Shown: positions 16,598 to 26,961, counted from the stretch's first letter. The stretch is 64,000 bases of DNA from JBKEDC01 sp047972995 (GCA_047972995.1 JBKEBD010000002.1:62001-126000); one strand, 5' to 3'. The notes: generated from the sequence alone by a model not told the origin. Numbers and translations: made by a program.

Positions 16598-18109
16598 TTA
16601 AGCACCTGCTTCAGCAAGTAATTTTTCACCTTTCTCAATGGCTTCTTCAATCGAGCCTACCAAGTTGAACGCCGATTCCGGGTACTTATCTACCTCGCCA
16701 TCCATAATCATGTTGAAACCTCGAATGGTATCTTCAATAGAAACCAGCTTACCTTCCAAGCCTGTGAAGTTAGATGCCACAAAGAATGGTTGCGACAAGA
16801 AGCGTTGCACGCGGCGGGCACGGTGCACCACCAGTTTATCGTCTTCTGAAAGCTCATCCATACCCAAAATGGCAATAATATCTTGCAATTCTTTATAGCG
16901 TTGGAGGATATTAATCACGCACTGAGCACAATTGTAGTGATCTTCTCCCACCACATCGGGCGACAAAATACGCGAGCTCGATTCTAGCGGATCAACTGCA
17001 GGGTAAATACCTAGTTCCGAAATTTTACGACTCAACACCGTAGTAGCATCAAGGTGCGCAAAGGTAGTAGCTGGCGCAGGGTCGGTCAAGTCATCGGCAG
17101 GCACATACACCGCTTGCACCGAGGTAATCGATCCGTGTTTTGTTGATGTAATACGCTCTTGCATAAGCCCCATTTCCGAAGCCAAAGTAGGTTGATATCC
17201 TACGGCTGAAGGCATACGTCCTAGCAATGCCGAAACTTCAGAACCTGCTTGAGTGAAACGGAATACGTTATCTACAAAGAACAAAATGTCTTTGCCCGAT
17301 CCGGCGCTTCCGTCGCCATCGCGAAGCGATTCGGCAATTGTAAGCCCCGAAAGAGCCACACGAGCACGTGCACCCGGAGGTTCGTTCATTTGTCCGAACA
17401 CCAACGCCAATTTCGATTTGTCGAGGTCTTCTTTCTTCACCTTACTCAAATCCCAATTTCCTTCTTCCATCGATTTTTTGAAGTCTTCACCATAGTTGAT
17501 AATGTCGGCTTCAATCATTTCGCGAAGCAAATCGTTTCCTTCACGAGTGCGCTCTCCCACTCCAGCAAATACCGATAGTCCAGAGTGCGCCAAGGCAATA
17601 TTATTAATCAATTCTTGAATTAACACGGTTTTGCCCACACCGGCACCACCGAATAGCCCAATTTTCCCTCCTTTAGCATAAGGTTCAATCAGGTCAATCA
17701 CTTTAATACCGGTGAAAAGCACTTCGGTTTCGGTAGTTAAGTCTTCATATTTTGGAGGGTCATTGTGAATGGGCAGTCCTTCTTTAGGAATTTCTGGCAA
17801 ACCATCTACGCCATCACCTATAACATTCAATAGTCTGCCCAAAGCAGCCTCACCTTTGGGCATGGTAATAGGTGCACCGCTTGCGATAACATCCATGCCA
17901 CGCTTCAAGCCATCGGTTGAATCCATGGCGATGGTGCGCACGGCGCTTTCTCCAATGTGCTGCTGACATTCAACCACAAGGTTTGTTTGTCCGGGACGCA
18001 CAATAGCTAAGGCATCATTGATTTTAGGAAGCTCTGCTCCTTCTTGGTCGAAGCTTACATCGACCACAGGTCCAATCACCTGAATAATTTTACCAATATT
18101 CTGACTCAT
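16598..18109 (-). CDS. atpD: ATP synthase F1 beta subunit
   Basis: 503 residues. Walker A GGAGVGKT at 154-161, the catalytic-Glu segment GERTREGNDL, Walker B ILFFVDNVFRFTQAGSEVSALLGRMPSAVGYQPTL and the adenine pocket. It is the catalytic subunit of the F1 head at the inner membrane. It forms a two-gene unit with atpC, separate from the a/c/b/delta/alpha/gamma genes, an arrangement found in Bacteroidota and some other phyla. Confidence 0.97.
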   Translation of the reverse strand: MSQNIGKIIQVIGPVVDVSFDQEGAELPKINDALAIVRPGQTNLVVECQQHIGESAVRTIAMDSTDGLKRGMDVIASGAPITMPKGEAALGRLLNVIGDGVDGLPEIPKEGLPIHNDPPKYEDLTTETEVLFTGIKVIDLIEPYAKGGKIGLFGGAGVGKTVLIQELINNIALAHSGLSVFAGVGERTREGNDLLREMIEADIINYGEDFKKSMEEGNWDLSKVKKEDLDKSKLALVFGQMNEPPGARARVALSGLTIAESLRDGDGSAGSGKDILFFVDNVFRFTQAGSEVSALLGRMPSAVGYQPTLASEMGLMQERITSTKHGSITSVQAVYVPADDLTDPAPATTFAHLDATTVLSRKISELGIYPAVDPLESSSRILSPDVVGEDHYNCAQCVINILQRYKELQDIIAILGMDELSEDDKLVVHRARRVQRFLSQPFFVASNFTGLEGKLVSIEDTIRGFNMIMDGEVDKYPESAFNLVGSIEEAIEKGEKLLAEAGA

Positions 18110-18401
18110 TTCTTTATATGTTTTTTACATGGGGAATTGCCCAGTGGGGTTAATATCTGTTTTACACACACTCGGCTTTTCCGACCACCAAACTAGATAA
18201 AGCCGAACTATATCACAAGCTTAAGGTCATTTTTTTATGCTATTGGTGTATTTTGATAATGCAATGTTTATATTTCTCGGCACAAAATCGCACAAAGAAC
18301 ATAAAAACAAGTTAATTAATGAGTAATTATTGTGAAAAAACAACAACAAAAACCTAAAAACAAACCACAGATATCTTTTTAGTAACTGTATCTACTCATT
18401 T

Positions 18402-19211
18402 TCAGAGCTTTTGCGAGAACACACAATAAGATTTTGGGAACACATTTTCTAAGTTTGGCTCTTCTAAAAACAATCCAAACACCGCCGAACCACTTCCAGA
18501 CATTAACGCAAAATGGGCTCCTGCACGATACAATTGTTCCTTTATGCTTGCCACCTCAGGATGGGCTTGAAACACATAGTCTTCAAACTGATTGCACACT
18601 TTCCCTTGCCACTCTTGCACTGGAAGTTGCATTAGGTTAGCTAACGATTCTTCGGGTTCTTGGGGCTGCATAAATCCATAGGCTTTGCCTGTCGATACAT
18701 GAATGGGAGGTTTCACAACCACCAAATGATAGGCCGTCAAATCTACCTCAACCGATTGCAACAATTCGCCACGCCCTTTGGCTAAAGCAGGTGTGGGCTC
18801 GATGAAGAAAGGACAATCGCTACCTAACTGCAAGGCATAGCCCTTCAATTTTTCAACGCTTATACCCAACTTGTAATGTTCGTTTAATGCCGAAAGTAAG
18901 AATGCGGCATCGGCAGACCCCCCACCTAAACCGGCACCAGACGGAATGTTCTTATGCAAGTGAATGTGCAAGGTGGGCAGCTTGTAGTCGGCTTCCAACA
19001 AGCGATAAGCTTTCACTACCAAGTTGTCTTCGGCATTGCCATCGAGTTTCATGCCCGAAAGACTAAATTGAAATTCCTCGGCTTCTACAAATTCTAAAAT
19101 ATCTTGCATTGCCACCGGATAAAAAACGGTTTCTATATCATGATAACCATCGGGCCGCTTGGCTGTGACCAAAAGCCCTAAATTAATCTTTGCGTGTGGG
19201 AAATAAATCAT
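18402..19211 (-). CDS. ispE: 4-diphosphocytidyl-2-C-methyl-D-erythritol kinase
   Basis: 269 residues of the GHMP kinase family. N-terminal AKINLGLLVTAKRPDGYHDIETVFYPV binds substrate. The glycine-rich ATP loop is IPSGAGLGGGSADAAFLL, and the third motif is ALMSGSGSAVFGLF. It phosphorylates CDP-methylerythritol in the MEP isoprenoid pathway in the cytoplasm. It stands alone, with an imperfect TATCTTTC box just upstream. Confidence 0.94.
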   Translation of the reverse strand: MIYFPHAKINLGLLVTAKRPDGYHDIETVFYPVAMQDILEFVEAEEFQFSLSGMKLDGNAEDNLVVKAYRLLEADYKLPTLHIHLHKNIPSGAGLGGGSADAAFLLSALNEHYKLGISVEKLKGYALQLGSDCPFFIEPTPALAKGRGELLQSVEVDLTAYHLVVVKPPIHVSTGKAYGFMQPQEPEESLANLMQLPVQEWQGKVCNQFEDYVFQAHPEVASIKEQLYRAGAHFALMSGSGSAVFGLFLEEPNLENVFPKSYCVFSQKL

Positions 19212-19637
19212 AGTTTGAGTTTTAAGTCCGAAAGATAGTAAATATTACGTGTTGCTGTATAAATTCCATGTTCGTTTCGAGCACTCTCGAAACGGCAATT
19301 CTTTCACGGAAACCCACCAAGTGCACCAAAAGAGGAAAAAGGAAAAGCCCAAGATTAAAAAGATAATCTCAGGCCTAACCAAATTGTATATATTAACCAA
19401 ATTATGAAGACAAACTAGCGTATTGAGCTATTTAATGACTTTAGTTTTTTTAATCGTTCGTCTGTGTGCCGATAAACTTAAAGCATTTACTTTAATATAC
19501 GAATGAAATATGCTCTTGTTTCAATTTCAGTTCAAATTTAAACTGAAGAACAGTTTCCAACAAGCTTTTATCGGTTAATGACCAGAAAATCTAGGTGAAC
19601 ACAATATCACAGAAAGTAAGCCATCGGCTAACAAAAA
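19212..19637. other. Intergenic stretch, no gene seen
   Basis: About 430 AT-rich bases between ispE and the gcvP terminator. I see no open frame, repeat or conserved structure here beyond an ispE promoter-like box near 19230. Confidence 0.5.
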
Positions 19638-19666
19638 AAAGCAGCCCGAACAATTCGAGCTGCTTT
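19638..19666 (-). terminator. Intrinsic terminator of gcvP
   Basis: AAAGCAGCTCGAA pairs with TTCGGGCTGCTTT, followed by a U run on the minus strand. Confidence 0.85.
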
Positions 19667-19691
19667 ATCATATTCTGAGAAACATACTTCT

Positions 19692-22559
19692 CTACATATA
19701 AGTTTCTAAAGGTGCACAAGTGCAGATCAAATTTCTGTCGCCATAGGCATCGTCGATTTTACCCACAGGAATCCAGAATTTATTTTCTTGCACCCAAGGC
19801 AAAGGGAACACCGCTTGCTGACGGGTGTAGCTATGATTCCACTCGCCATTTATTACCACATCGGCAGTGTGAGGCGCATTTTTCAGCGGATTGTCTTCCT
19901 TATCCGATGTGCCGTCAACAATAGCTTGAATTTCGGCATAAATGGTATTCAATGCCTCTACAAATCGGTCGAGCTCTTGTTTCGATTCACTCTCTGTAGG
20001 TTCAATCATGAGCGTGCCATGCACAGGGAATGAAAGCGTAGGAGCGTGGAAACCAAAATCCATCAATCGTTTGGCAATATCGGCTTCTGAAATACCACTT
20101 TGCGCTTTCAACGGACGGCACTCCATAATCATTTCGTGTGCCACACGCCCGTTTTCGCCCGTGTAAAGAATACCGAAAGTGTCTTTCAAAGCTGCTGCAA
20201 GATAGTTTGCATTCAGAATTGCCATCTTGGTTGACTCGGTTAAACCATCGGCACCAAGCATTTTAATGTAACCATAGGTGATGGGCAACACCGAAGCACT
20301 ACCCCAAGGAGCAGCCGACACCGCATTGTTTCCCACATGACCATTGTTCATTACTGGGTGAGAAGGCAAAAATTCTACCAAATGTTCAGCCACACCAATA
20401 GGACCTACACCGGGACCACCGCCACCATGAGGAATAGCAAAGGTTTTGTGCAAATTCAGGTGACACACATCGGCACCAATGCGTTTTGGATTGGTTAATC
20501 CCACCTGTGCATTCATATTAGCACCATCCATATAAACCTGTCCACCATTTTGGTGAATAATTTCACACATCTCAATAATGGCCGATTCAAACACCCCATG
20601 TGTCGATGGATAAGTTACCATGAACGCCGACAGCGTGTCTTTATATTGTTCTGCTTTGGCTCGCAAAGCTTCCAAATCGATATTTCCTCGCTCATCGCAA
20701 GGAGTAATTACAATCTCCATGCCTGCCATGGCAGCACTAGCTGGGTTTGTACCGTGAGCCGACGAAGGAATAATCACTACGTTACGTTGTGCATCGCCTC
20801 GGCTAAGATGATAATCGCGAATGACCATCAAACCGGCATACTCACCAGCTGCTCCCGAGTTAGGTTGCAAGCTAACATCGGCAAAACCTGTAATTTCTGA
20901 AAGGTCGCGCCGCAACTCTTCCATTAACTCCTGATAGCCGCGCGCTTGGTTTTTAGGCACAAAAGGGTGAATGCCGCCAAACTCAATCCAACTCAATGGG
21001 AACATTTCAGTAGCTGCATTCAGCTTCATGGTGCATGAACCCAATGGAATCATAGAGTAGGTAAGCGAAATATCTTTGCTTTCTAGACGCTTAATGTAGC
21101 GAAGCATTTCTGTTTCCGAACGATAACGCTTAAATACGTCCTGCTGCATGAAAGCCGATGAACGCACAAATGGCGTAGCAATTTTGCTTTCTGAAGCATA
21201 GGCTGAAATCGTAGGATAATTTGCCTTGTTGGCTGCTTTAGCAAACACCTCGATAATCCAGTTAATATCATCAAGGTTGGTTGTTTCATCAATGCTTAAG
21301 CCCACTTCGCCATTGTCGAAATAGCGGAAGTTCATTTCCAATTCCAACGACAACCACTCAATATCTTCCACTTTCACGTGCTTAGGCAAGCTAAAGCGAA
21401 TGGTATCGAAATAATTCTCATTCAACTGAGTATATCCTAAAGCTGTAATTTCTTTCGCTAAAAGCACAGCAATATGGTGAATGCGGTAAGCTATTCGCTG
21501 AATGCCATCTGCCCCATGATACACGCCATAGAATCCGGCCATCGTGGCAAGCAATGCTTGAGCGGTACAGATGTTTGAAGTGGCTTTTTCACGCTTAATA
21601 TGCTGCTCGCGCGTTTGCAATGCCATACGCAATGCCTGATTGCCATGCACATCTTTCGATATACCAATAATACGGCCTGGCATGGTGCGCTTGTATTTGT
21701 CGGAAGTGGCAAAGTAAGCCGCATGAGGACCTCCATAGCCCATTGGAACACCAAAGCGTTGCGATGTACCAAAAACAATATCGGCATTCCACTCGCTCGG
21801 AGGGGTTAAAATAGATAAGCTTAGCAAGTCGGCAGCTACTGAAACCATAGCTTCGACAGCTTGCGCTTGCGCTGTAAGTGCTGCGTAATCGGTAATTTCA
21901 CCATTAGAGTTTGGATATTGCACCAACACCCCTACGGTGTTTTCATCGAACGAAAATTCCGACACAGGCACTACGCGTAAATCAATATTCAAAGGAACAG
22001 CACGAGTTTTCAACACATCAATGGTTTGCGCCCACATCAATTCGTCGGCATACACCACATTAGCACCCGCTTTTGCTTTTGCACGACTGCGCGAATTCAT
22101 CATCATAATCATAGCCTCGGCAGCGGCTGTAGCTTCATCAAGCAACGATGCGTTAGCCAATTCCATGCCTGTAAGCTCGCAAATCATGGTTTGAAAGTTT
22201 AACAAAGCCTCTAACCTACCTTGCGAAATTTCTGCTTGATATGGCGTGTATGATGTGTACCACACTGGGTTTTCCAACACATTGCGCAGAATAACCGATG
22301 GCGTAATAGCATCATAATAGCCCATGCCAATGTACGTATTAAACACTTTGTTCTTTGCTGCAATAGCTTTGATTTTACGGAAATACTGGCGTTCAGTTAG
22401 TCCGTCATTCAATTTTAGCGGTTGCGCTAGTCGAATGTTACTAGGCACAGTTTGGTCGATGAGTTCATCGAGCGAAGAAACGCCCACGGCTTGAAGCATC
22501 TCGCTGATTTCATACTCACGAGGTCCAATGTGGCGGGCAACAAATTTATCGTTTGCCAT
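19692..22559 (-). CDS. gcvP: Glycine dehydrogenase (decarboxylating), P protein
   Basis: 955 residues, the fused full-length form covering both homologous halves. The PLP Lys is in LNLHKTFAIPHGGGGPGVGP near residue 706. Other family marks are RHIGPREYEISEML at the N-terminus, SYTPYQAEISQGRLEALLNFQT and IPLGSCTMKLNA. It decarboxylates glycine and passes the aminomethyl group to the H protein lipoyl arm. The T and H protein genes are not in this window. No glycine riboswitch was seen in front of it. Confidence 0.97.
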   Translation of the reverse strand: MANDKFVARHIGPREYEISEMLQAVGVSSLDELIDQTVPSNIRLAQPLKLNDGLTERQYFRKIKAIAAKNKVFNTYIGMGYYDAITPSVILRNVLENPVWYTSYTPYQAEISQGRLEALLNFQTMICELTGMELANASLLDEATAAAEAMIMMMNSRSRAKAKAGANVVYADELMWAQTIDVLKTRAVPLNIDLRVVPVSEFSFDENTVGVLVQYPNSNGEITDYAALTAQAQAVEAMVSVAADLLSLSILTPPSEWNADIVFGTSQRFGVPMGYGGPHAAYFATSDKYKRTMPGRIIGISKDVHGNQALRMALQTREQHIKREKATSNICTAQALLATMAGFYGVYHGADGIQRIAYRIHHIAVLLAKEITALGYTQLNENYFDTIRFSLPKHVKVEDIEWLSLELEMNFRYFDNGEVGLSIDETTNLDDINWIIEVFAKAANKANYPTISAYASESKIATPFVRSSAFMQQDVFKRYRSETEMLRYIKRLESKDISLTYSMIPLGSCTMKLNAATEMFPLSWIEFGGIHPFVPKNQARGYQELMEELRRDLSEITGFADVSLQPNSGAAGEYAGLMVIRDYHLSRGDAQRNVVIIPSSAHGTNPASAAMAGMEIVITPCDERGNIDLEALRAKAEQYKDTLSAFMVTYPSTHGVFESAIIEMCEIIHQNGGQVYMDGANMNAQVGLTNPKRIGADVCHLNLHKTFAIPHGGGGPGVGPIGVAEHLVEFLPSHPVMNNGHVGNNAVSAAPWGSASVLPITYGYIKMLGADGLTESTKMAILNANYLAAALKDTFGILYTGENGRVAHEMIMECRPLKAQSGISEADIAKRLMDFGFHAPTLSFPVHGTLMIEPTESESKQELDRFVEALNTIYAEIQAIVDGTSDKEDNPLKNAPHTADVVINGEWNHSYTRQQAVFPLPWVQENKFWIPVGKIDDAYGDRNLICTCAPLETYM

Positions 22560-22655
22560 ATTTTATTGATTTAATTAAATACACGTGTTTCTGTATTTTA
22601 AATTTCTCAAGTACACCTGTACGTTGGAACTTGTGTACTCGGTTCAAACTTCCGC

Positions 22656-23297
22656 TTACGTTAAAAACGGATTGTTCTTTTTTTCTGCACCGATGGTGGT
22701 TTCGGCACCGTGTCCACAATACACCTTCACATCGTCGGGTAAAGTTAGCAGCTTTGATTTAATTCCATCAAGCAATTGCTCAAAATTTCCTTGCGGCAAG
22801 TCTGTTCGTCCAATACTTCCTTGAAACAACACATCGCCCGCAATTAAAAATCGCTGCTCCTCGCAATAAACAACTAGGCTGCCGGGGCTGTGTCCCGGCA
22901 CATGAAGCAACTGCAATTTCGATCTATCATTCTCTAGCACATCGCCATCTTTCAAGTAGATGTCGGGATATGCCACTGGCTCTACGCCATCTACTCCACG
23001 CATGGCACACCAATCAGGATACAAGTCGATAATGGCGTTCTCCTTTTCGTGAGCCATGAAAGGCACCTGATATTTTTGGCGAATGTAATTCACCCCAAAA
23101 AGGTGGTCGAAATGACAATGCGTGTTCACAATTTGCTTCACGATAAGCCCTTCGGCTGCAATAAATTCATCGAGCTGTTCATGTTCATAGTCGAACATAT
23201 TGCCTGGATCAACCAGCACACACGTTTTACTATCATCATAAAGCACATAGGTGTTTTCTTGCACTGGATTAAAAACAAACTTCTTAATATGTATCAT
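22656..23297 (-). CDS. MBL-fold metallohydrolase, glyoxalase II-like
   Basis: 213 residues. The metal site is complete: THCHFDH (His60, His62, Asp64, His65), HVPGHSPGSL, AGDVLFQGSIGRTDLP and VYCGHGAETT. This subgroup of hydroxyacylglutathione hydrolase-like enzymes is widespread and many members have no proven substrate. The presence of glutathione genes in the same window makes a thioesterase role possible but not shown. It is 21 bp downstream of pcm on the same strand. Confidence 0.88.
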   Translation of the reverse strand: MIHIKKFVFNPVQENTYVLYDDSKTCVLVDPGNMFDYEHEQLDEFIAAEGLIVKQIVNTHCHFDHLFGVNYIRQKYQVPFMAHEKENAIIDLYPDWCAMRGVDGVEPVAYPDIYLKDGDVLENDRSKLQLLHVPGHSPGSLVVYCEEQRFLIAGDVLFQGSIGRTDLPQGNFEQLLDGIKSKLLTLPDDVKVYCGHGAETTIGAEKKNNPFLT

Positions 23298-23318
23298 AGC
23301 TTTGTTGTTTGGGATTTC

Positions 23319-23972
23319 TTATTCATTTACGCCTTCCAACATGGGCACAAAGGCACAATCTCCCTTGCTGCGCTGCTCGAATTTCGTTTCACTTAAGCGG
23401 GTAATTACTTGCATCTTTTGTTTATCGCCTTCACCCAAAGGAATAACCATTTTACCTCCCACCTTCAACTGTTTTAACAATACCTTCGGCATGGTGGACG
23501 ATGCAGCTGTTATAATAATACCATCAAAAGGTGCATATTCAGGCAATCCTTCATAGCCATCTCCATAGAAAAAATACGGACGATAGCCCAACTCCGGCAG
23601 TAAATGCTGCGCTTTCTCAAAAAGCTCTCGCTGCCGTTCCATGCTATACACTTTCACGCCCATAGCCGAAAGCACCGCCGCTTGATAGCCCGAACCAGTA
23701 CCCACTTCCAACACTTTATCACCTGAACTAACGGCCAACAATTCACTTTGTTTTGCTACCGTGAAAGGCTGAGAAATTGTTTGTCCCGCAGCAATAGGGA
23801 AAGCCTGATCTTTATAGGCATGATGAGAAAATCCGCTATCGAGAAGCAGATGCCGAGGCACCTTTTCGATAGCTGCCAAAACGCGTTCATCGACAATGCC
23901 CTTTTCTCGCAACTGCTGAACTAGTCGGGAGCGCAAAAACTGATATTGTGGATTGTCTTCTGTTTGTATCAT
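23319..23972 (-). CDS. pcm: Protein-L-isoaspartate O-methyltransferase
   Basis: 217 residues. The SAM-binding motif I is VLEVGTGSGYQAAVLSAMG; the family motif AYKDQAFPIAAGQTISQPFTV and post-motif PFDGIIITAAS are present. It methylates damaged isoaspartyl residues for repair in the cytoplasm. A TACATTTG box lies at 23992-23999. It probably forms an operon with the MBL hydrolase. Confidence 0.94.
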   Translation of the reverse strand: MIQTEDNPQYQFLRSRLVQQLREKGIVDERVLAAIEKVPRHLLLDSGFSHHAYKDQAFPIAAGQTISQPFTVAKQSELLAVSSGDKVLEVGTGSGYQAAVLSAMGVKVYSMERQRELFEKAQHLLPELGYRPYFFYGDGYEGLPEYAPFDGIIITAASSTMPKVLLKQLKVGGKMVIPLGEGDKQKMQVITRLSETKFEQRSKGDCAFVPMLEGVNE

Positions 23973-23991
23973 GCACTTTATTCTTTTAACA

Positions 23992-23999
23992 CAAATGTA
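23992..23999 (-). promoter_or_regulatory. Candidate -7 box TACATTTG for pcm
   Basis: Matches TAnnTTTG on the minus strand, 19 nt before the start codon. Confidence 0.5.
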
Positions 24000-24089
24000 A
24001 GAGAAAAAAGAATAGCTTCTATCTTTTCGAATATCTGATTAGCACATTAGCCTTTTTTTATAACTAAATTTTTTCTAATATTGTGCGTG

Positions 24090-24884
24090 ATGAGCAAAAT
24101 TGGAATTATTTCAACAGTAGAAGAACCTAAACATCTACTCCGCCTATTAACAGAGCTTGGCGTGGAAAACCCCATTGTGCACATTGATGAACCCGAGTTG
24201 AAAAACCATTTCCTCGTAACGGTGTGCGAGTGGTTGATTATCGATCAACCATCTATTTCATTCGATTTCTTAAAACTTGCCATTCGAAATAGTTGTCAAA
24301 TATTATTTCTCAAATTCCCACGATGGACTACTGATGAGCTCATTGAGATACACAGACTATGCGATGAAGCCAAGGTGCAAATTTTCTTTCACGACGAACT
24401 AATTTGCAAGGAACAAAACCTTGAACGCATTAAACAAACAACACGAACTACACTCATCGATTGCAATTTGCTGTTAGCCGAAAATGCCAATGCTGAACTC
24501 GTACTTTTCCGCACACTACTACTGCTAGTCATGCTCGACAATAGCGACTTCAAACGACTAGGAATTACACTCATTCCTCCGTATCTTATCGACCTACGTT
24601 TTAATTTACACTCTAGCAGTGTGCTTCGTGCACTCTTGCAAACAAGCTCACAGTCCAAAACCTCAGGATTTATTACCCTATATCGCGCACAAGAAGCGCC
24701 ACATTTCTTTTCACTTGAGCAATCGACAGAAACGCTAAAGAACACACTTGAAAGCATAATTAATAGCAATCCGTTAGACAAGCCCTATTTGCCCAACCTC
24801 AACCACTACATTCAAGTAGATCTAATTATTAACACTGCTCGCAAGAAAGCCGACTATGCCGACTTCTTCACAGAAAAGCGATAA
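24090..24884 (+). CDS. Uncharacterised protein, possibly Rossmann-like
   Basis: 264 residues from ATG 24090 (MSKIGIISTVEEPKHLLRLL); a TTG three codons earlier is open but less likely. I do not recognise the family. The opening beta-strand/loop/helix and following alternation of hydrophobic strands look like an alpha/beta fold reminiscent of degenerate Gfo/Idh/MocA dehydrogenases, but there is no GxGxxG loop. There is no signal peptide or membrane segment. A TAATATTG box ends 6 nt before the ATG. It is divergent from pcm and convergent with trpA, sharing a terminator with it. Confidence 0.65.
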   Translation: MSKIGIISTVEEPKHLLRLLTELGVENPIVHIDEPELKNHFLVTVCEWLIIDQPSISFDFLKLAIRNSCQILFLKFPRWTTDELIEIHRLCDEAKVQIFFHDELICKEQNLERIKQTTRTTLIDCNLLLAENANAELVLFRTLLLLVMLDNSDFKRLGITLIPPYLIDLRFNLHSSSVLRALLQTSSQSKTSGFITLYRAQEAPHFFSLEQSTETLKNTLESIINSNPLDKPYLPNLNHYIQVDLIINTARKKADYADFFTEKR

Positions 24885-24925
24885 TCTTTTCTTCACACTA
24901 CTTTATCTTCTTTTTCTCAAAAAAA

Positions 24926-24963
24926 GGGGAGTTGAAGTATTTTAAAGCACTTCAACTCCCCTA
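24926..24963. terminator. Bidirectional terminator between trpA and the uncharacterised gene
   Basis: Perfect 14-bp stem AGGGGAGTTGAAGT with complement around a 10-nt loop, A run on the left flank giving a U run for the minus strand. Confidence 0.88.
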
Positions 24964-24992
24964 TTCTAATTCACTAATACACAAGAATTAAT

Positions 24993-25763
24993 CTACATTA
25001 ACTGCTGCACAAATTGCTGTACCGATTCTTTTTTAACACCATTCACCCCTACGTGCTTCACAAAAGCACTTCCAATGATAGCCCCTTGAGCATAGCTACA
25101 CGCGTTGTTGAAAGTTTCTCGATTTGAAATGCCGAAACCAATCATGCGCGGATTCTTCAACGGCATTTGTTGCACTCGCTCAAAATAATCAACAGAAAAG
25201 TCTTGCGCCGATTTCTTTGCTCCTGTGGTCGATGCACTCGACACCATATAAATAAAACCATCGGTCACAGCATCAATCTGCTGAATGCGCTCGGGGGCTG
25301 TTTGCGGCGTAATGAGCAAAACATTGATCAATCCACACTGCTCAAACAATTCCTTGTAATTGTCTTCATATTCTTGCAACGGCAAATCGGGAATAATTAC
25401 CCCATCAATGCCCACTTCTTGGCATTTCCTGCAGAATGCCTCCATGCCATATTGCAACACGGGGTTGATGTATCCCATAAGCACAAACGGCATACTCACC
25501 TTTGCTCTAATGTTGGCTAGCTGCTCAAAAAGCAACTTCACAGTCATGCCATTTTGCAGCGCTTGTAAGCTCGATTGCTGAATAACGGGTCCATCTGCCA
25601 CAGGATCGGAAAACGGCATTCCAATCTCCACAAAATCAACACCTGCCGATTCTAGATTCTCTAAAACCACCGTGGTATCATTCAATTGCGGATATCCTGC
25701 CGTGAAATATATGGAAAGAATACGTTCCTCCTTTGCTTGAAATAAGTTATTTAATCTATTCAT
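24993..25763 (-). CDS. trpA: Tryptophan synthase alpha chain
   Basis: 256 residues from ATG 25763 (MNRLNNLFQ); an upstream ATG in trpB sequence is rejected. Catalytic residues are present: Glu46 in FVEIGMPFS and Asp57 in PVADGP. GFGISNRE carries the phosphate-binding loop. It cleaves indoleglycerol phosphate and channels indole to TrpB. It is last gene of the operon, 10 bp after trpB, and ends at a strong terminator. Confidence 0.96.
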   Translation of the reverse strand: MNRLNNLFQAKEERILSIYFTAGYPQLNDTTVVLENLESAGVDFVEIGMPFSDPVADGPVIQQSSLQALQNGMTVKLLFEQLANIRAKVSMPFVLMGYINPVLQYGMEAFCRKCQEVGIDGVIIPDLPLQEYEDNYKELFEQCGLINVLLITPQTAPERIQQIDAVTDGFIYMVSSASTTGAKKSAQDFSVDYFERVQQMPLKNPRMIGFGISNRETFNNACSYAQGAIIGSAFVKHVGVNGVKKESVQQFVQQLM

Positions 25764-25773
25764 GAGATGAGTT

Positions 25774-26961
25774 TTAACCGTTATATCCGAAGCGTTCCAA
25801 ATAAGTTTCCATGTCCTTATCGCCACGCCCCGAAAGCGTAACCACATTAATATCATTGGGTTTCAAATCAAGCTTTTTCAAAGCTGCCAGAGCATGAGCC
25901 GATTCCAATGCGGGAATAATCCCCTCGGTTTGCGTTAGCTCTAAAGCGGCATCGAGTGCTTCTTGATCGGTAACTGCTAAATATTTTGCTCGCTCTACGT
26001 CTTTCAGATGAGCATGAAGCGGACCAATGCCAGGATAATCTAAACCTGCCGAAATAGAATATGGCTCAATAACTTGTCCGTCTTCAGTCTGCATTAAATA
26101 CGACTTCGAAGCATGAAGCACACCGGGTTTACCCAAAGCGAGCGTAGCAGCGGTTTCGCTCGTGTCGATGCCCAAACCTGCTGCTTCCACACCAATAAGT
26201 TCTACATCTGTCTGATCGAGAAAATGATAAAAACTACCGGCTGCATTGCTACCTCCGCCCACACAGGCAATAACTCTTGTAGGATTTTCGCGCCCCATTT
26301 GCTCATCGAGCTGCCATTTTATTTCTTCGGAAATTACCGATTGGAAACGCGCTACCATGTCGGGATAAGGATGCGGACCCACCACCGAGCCGATTATGTA
26401 GTGCGTATCTTCGGGATTGCTAATCCAATCGCGCATGGCTTCATTAGTAGCATCTTTAAGGGTCTTGTTGCCCGACTCTGCCGGACGAACCTCTGCGCCA
26501 AGCATCCGCATTTTACGCACATTAGGTGCTTGTCGCTTCACATCGAGCGCCCCCATATACACTACGCATTGCAGATTCATCAGTGCACACACCGTAGCAG
26601 TTGCCACACCATGCTGACCAGCACCTGTTTCGGCAATGATACGCTTTTTACCCAATGCCTTCGCCAACAAAATTTGTCCGATGGTATTATTAATTTTGTG
26701 CGAACCTGTGTGGTTCAAATCCTCTCGTTTCAAGAAGATGCTACTCCCATATTTCTCGCTCATGCGTTTCGCTAGATACAAAGGAGAAGGTCGCCCCACA
26801 TAATGTTTCAGTAATTGGATGAAATCCATGCGGAAGTTATAGGAGTTTGTAATCTCCAAGTATTTCTTTTGCAACTCCTCAATATTGGGGTGCATCATTT
26901 CGGGAATAAACGCTCCACCGAAATTACCATAATAGCCTTTTTGATTAGGTTGAAAACTCAT
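25774..26961 (-). CDS. trpB: Tryptophan synthase beta chain
   Basis: 395 residues. PLP Lys89 is in LNHTGSHKINN; the phosphate-binding loop is CVGGGSNAAG and the catalytic Glu is in AETGAGQHGVA. It condenses indole with serine. It lies sixth in trpEGDCFBA. A 103-bp gap separates it from trpF and holds a GC-rich filler repeat. Confidence 0.97.
   Translation of the reverse strand: MSFQPNQKGYYGNFGGAFIPEMMHPNIEELQKKYLEITNSYNFRMDFIQLLKHYVGRPSPLYLAKRMSEKYGSSIFLKREDLNHTGSHKINNTIGQILLAKALGKKRIIAETGAGQHGVATATVCALMNLQCVVYMGALDVKRQAPNVRKMRMLGAEVRPAESGNKTLKDATNEAMRDWISNPEDTHYIIGSVVGPHPYPDMVARFQSVISEEIKWQLDEQMGRENPTRVIACVGGGSNAAGSFYHFLDQTDVELIGVEAAGLGIDTSETAATLALGKPGVLHASKSYLMQTEDGQVIEPYSISAGLDYPGIGPLHAHLKDVERAKYLAVTDQEALDAALELTQTEGIIPALESAHALAALKKLDLKPNDINVVTLSGRGDKDMETYLERFGYNG

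Noticed and set aside
22560..22655. Glycine riboswitch upstream of gcvP
   Set aside because: The 96 bp before gcvP show none of the expected tandem aptamer structure.
26113..26775. 220-codon plus-strand open frame inside trpB
   Set aside because: Antisense shadow of a well-supported gene; sequence is rich in His and Cys as expected from reverse-frame reading.
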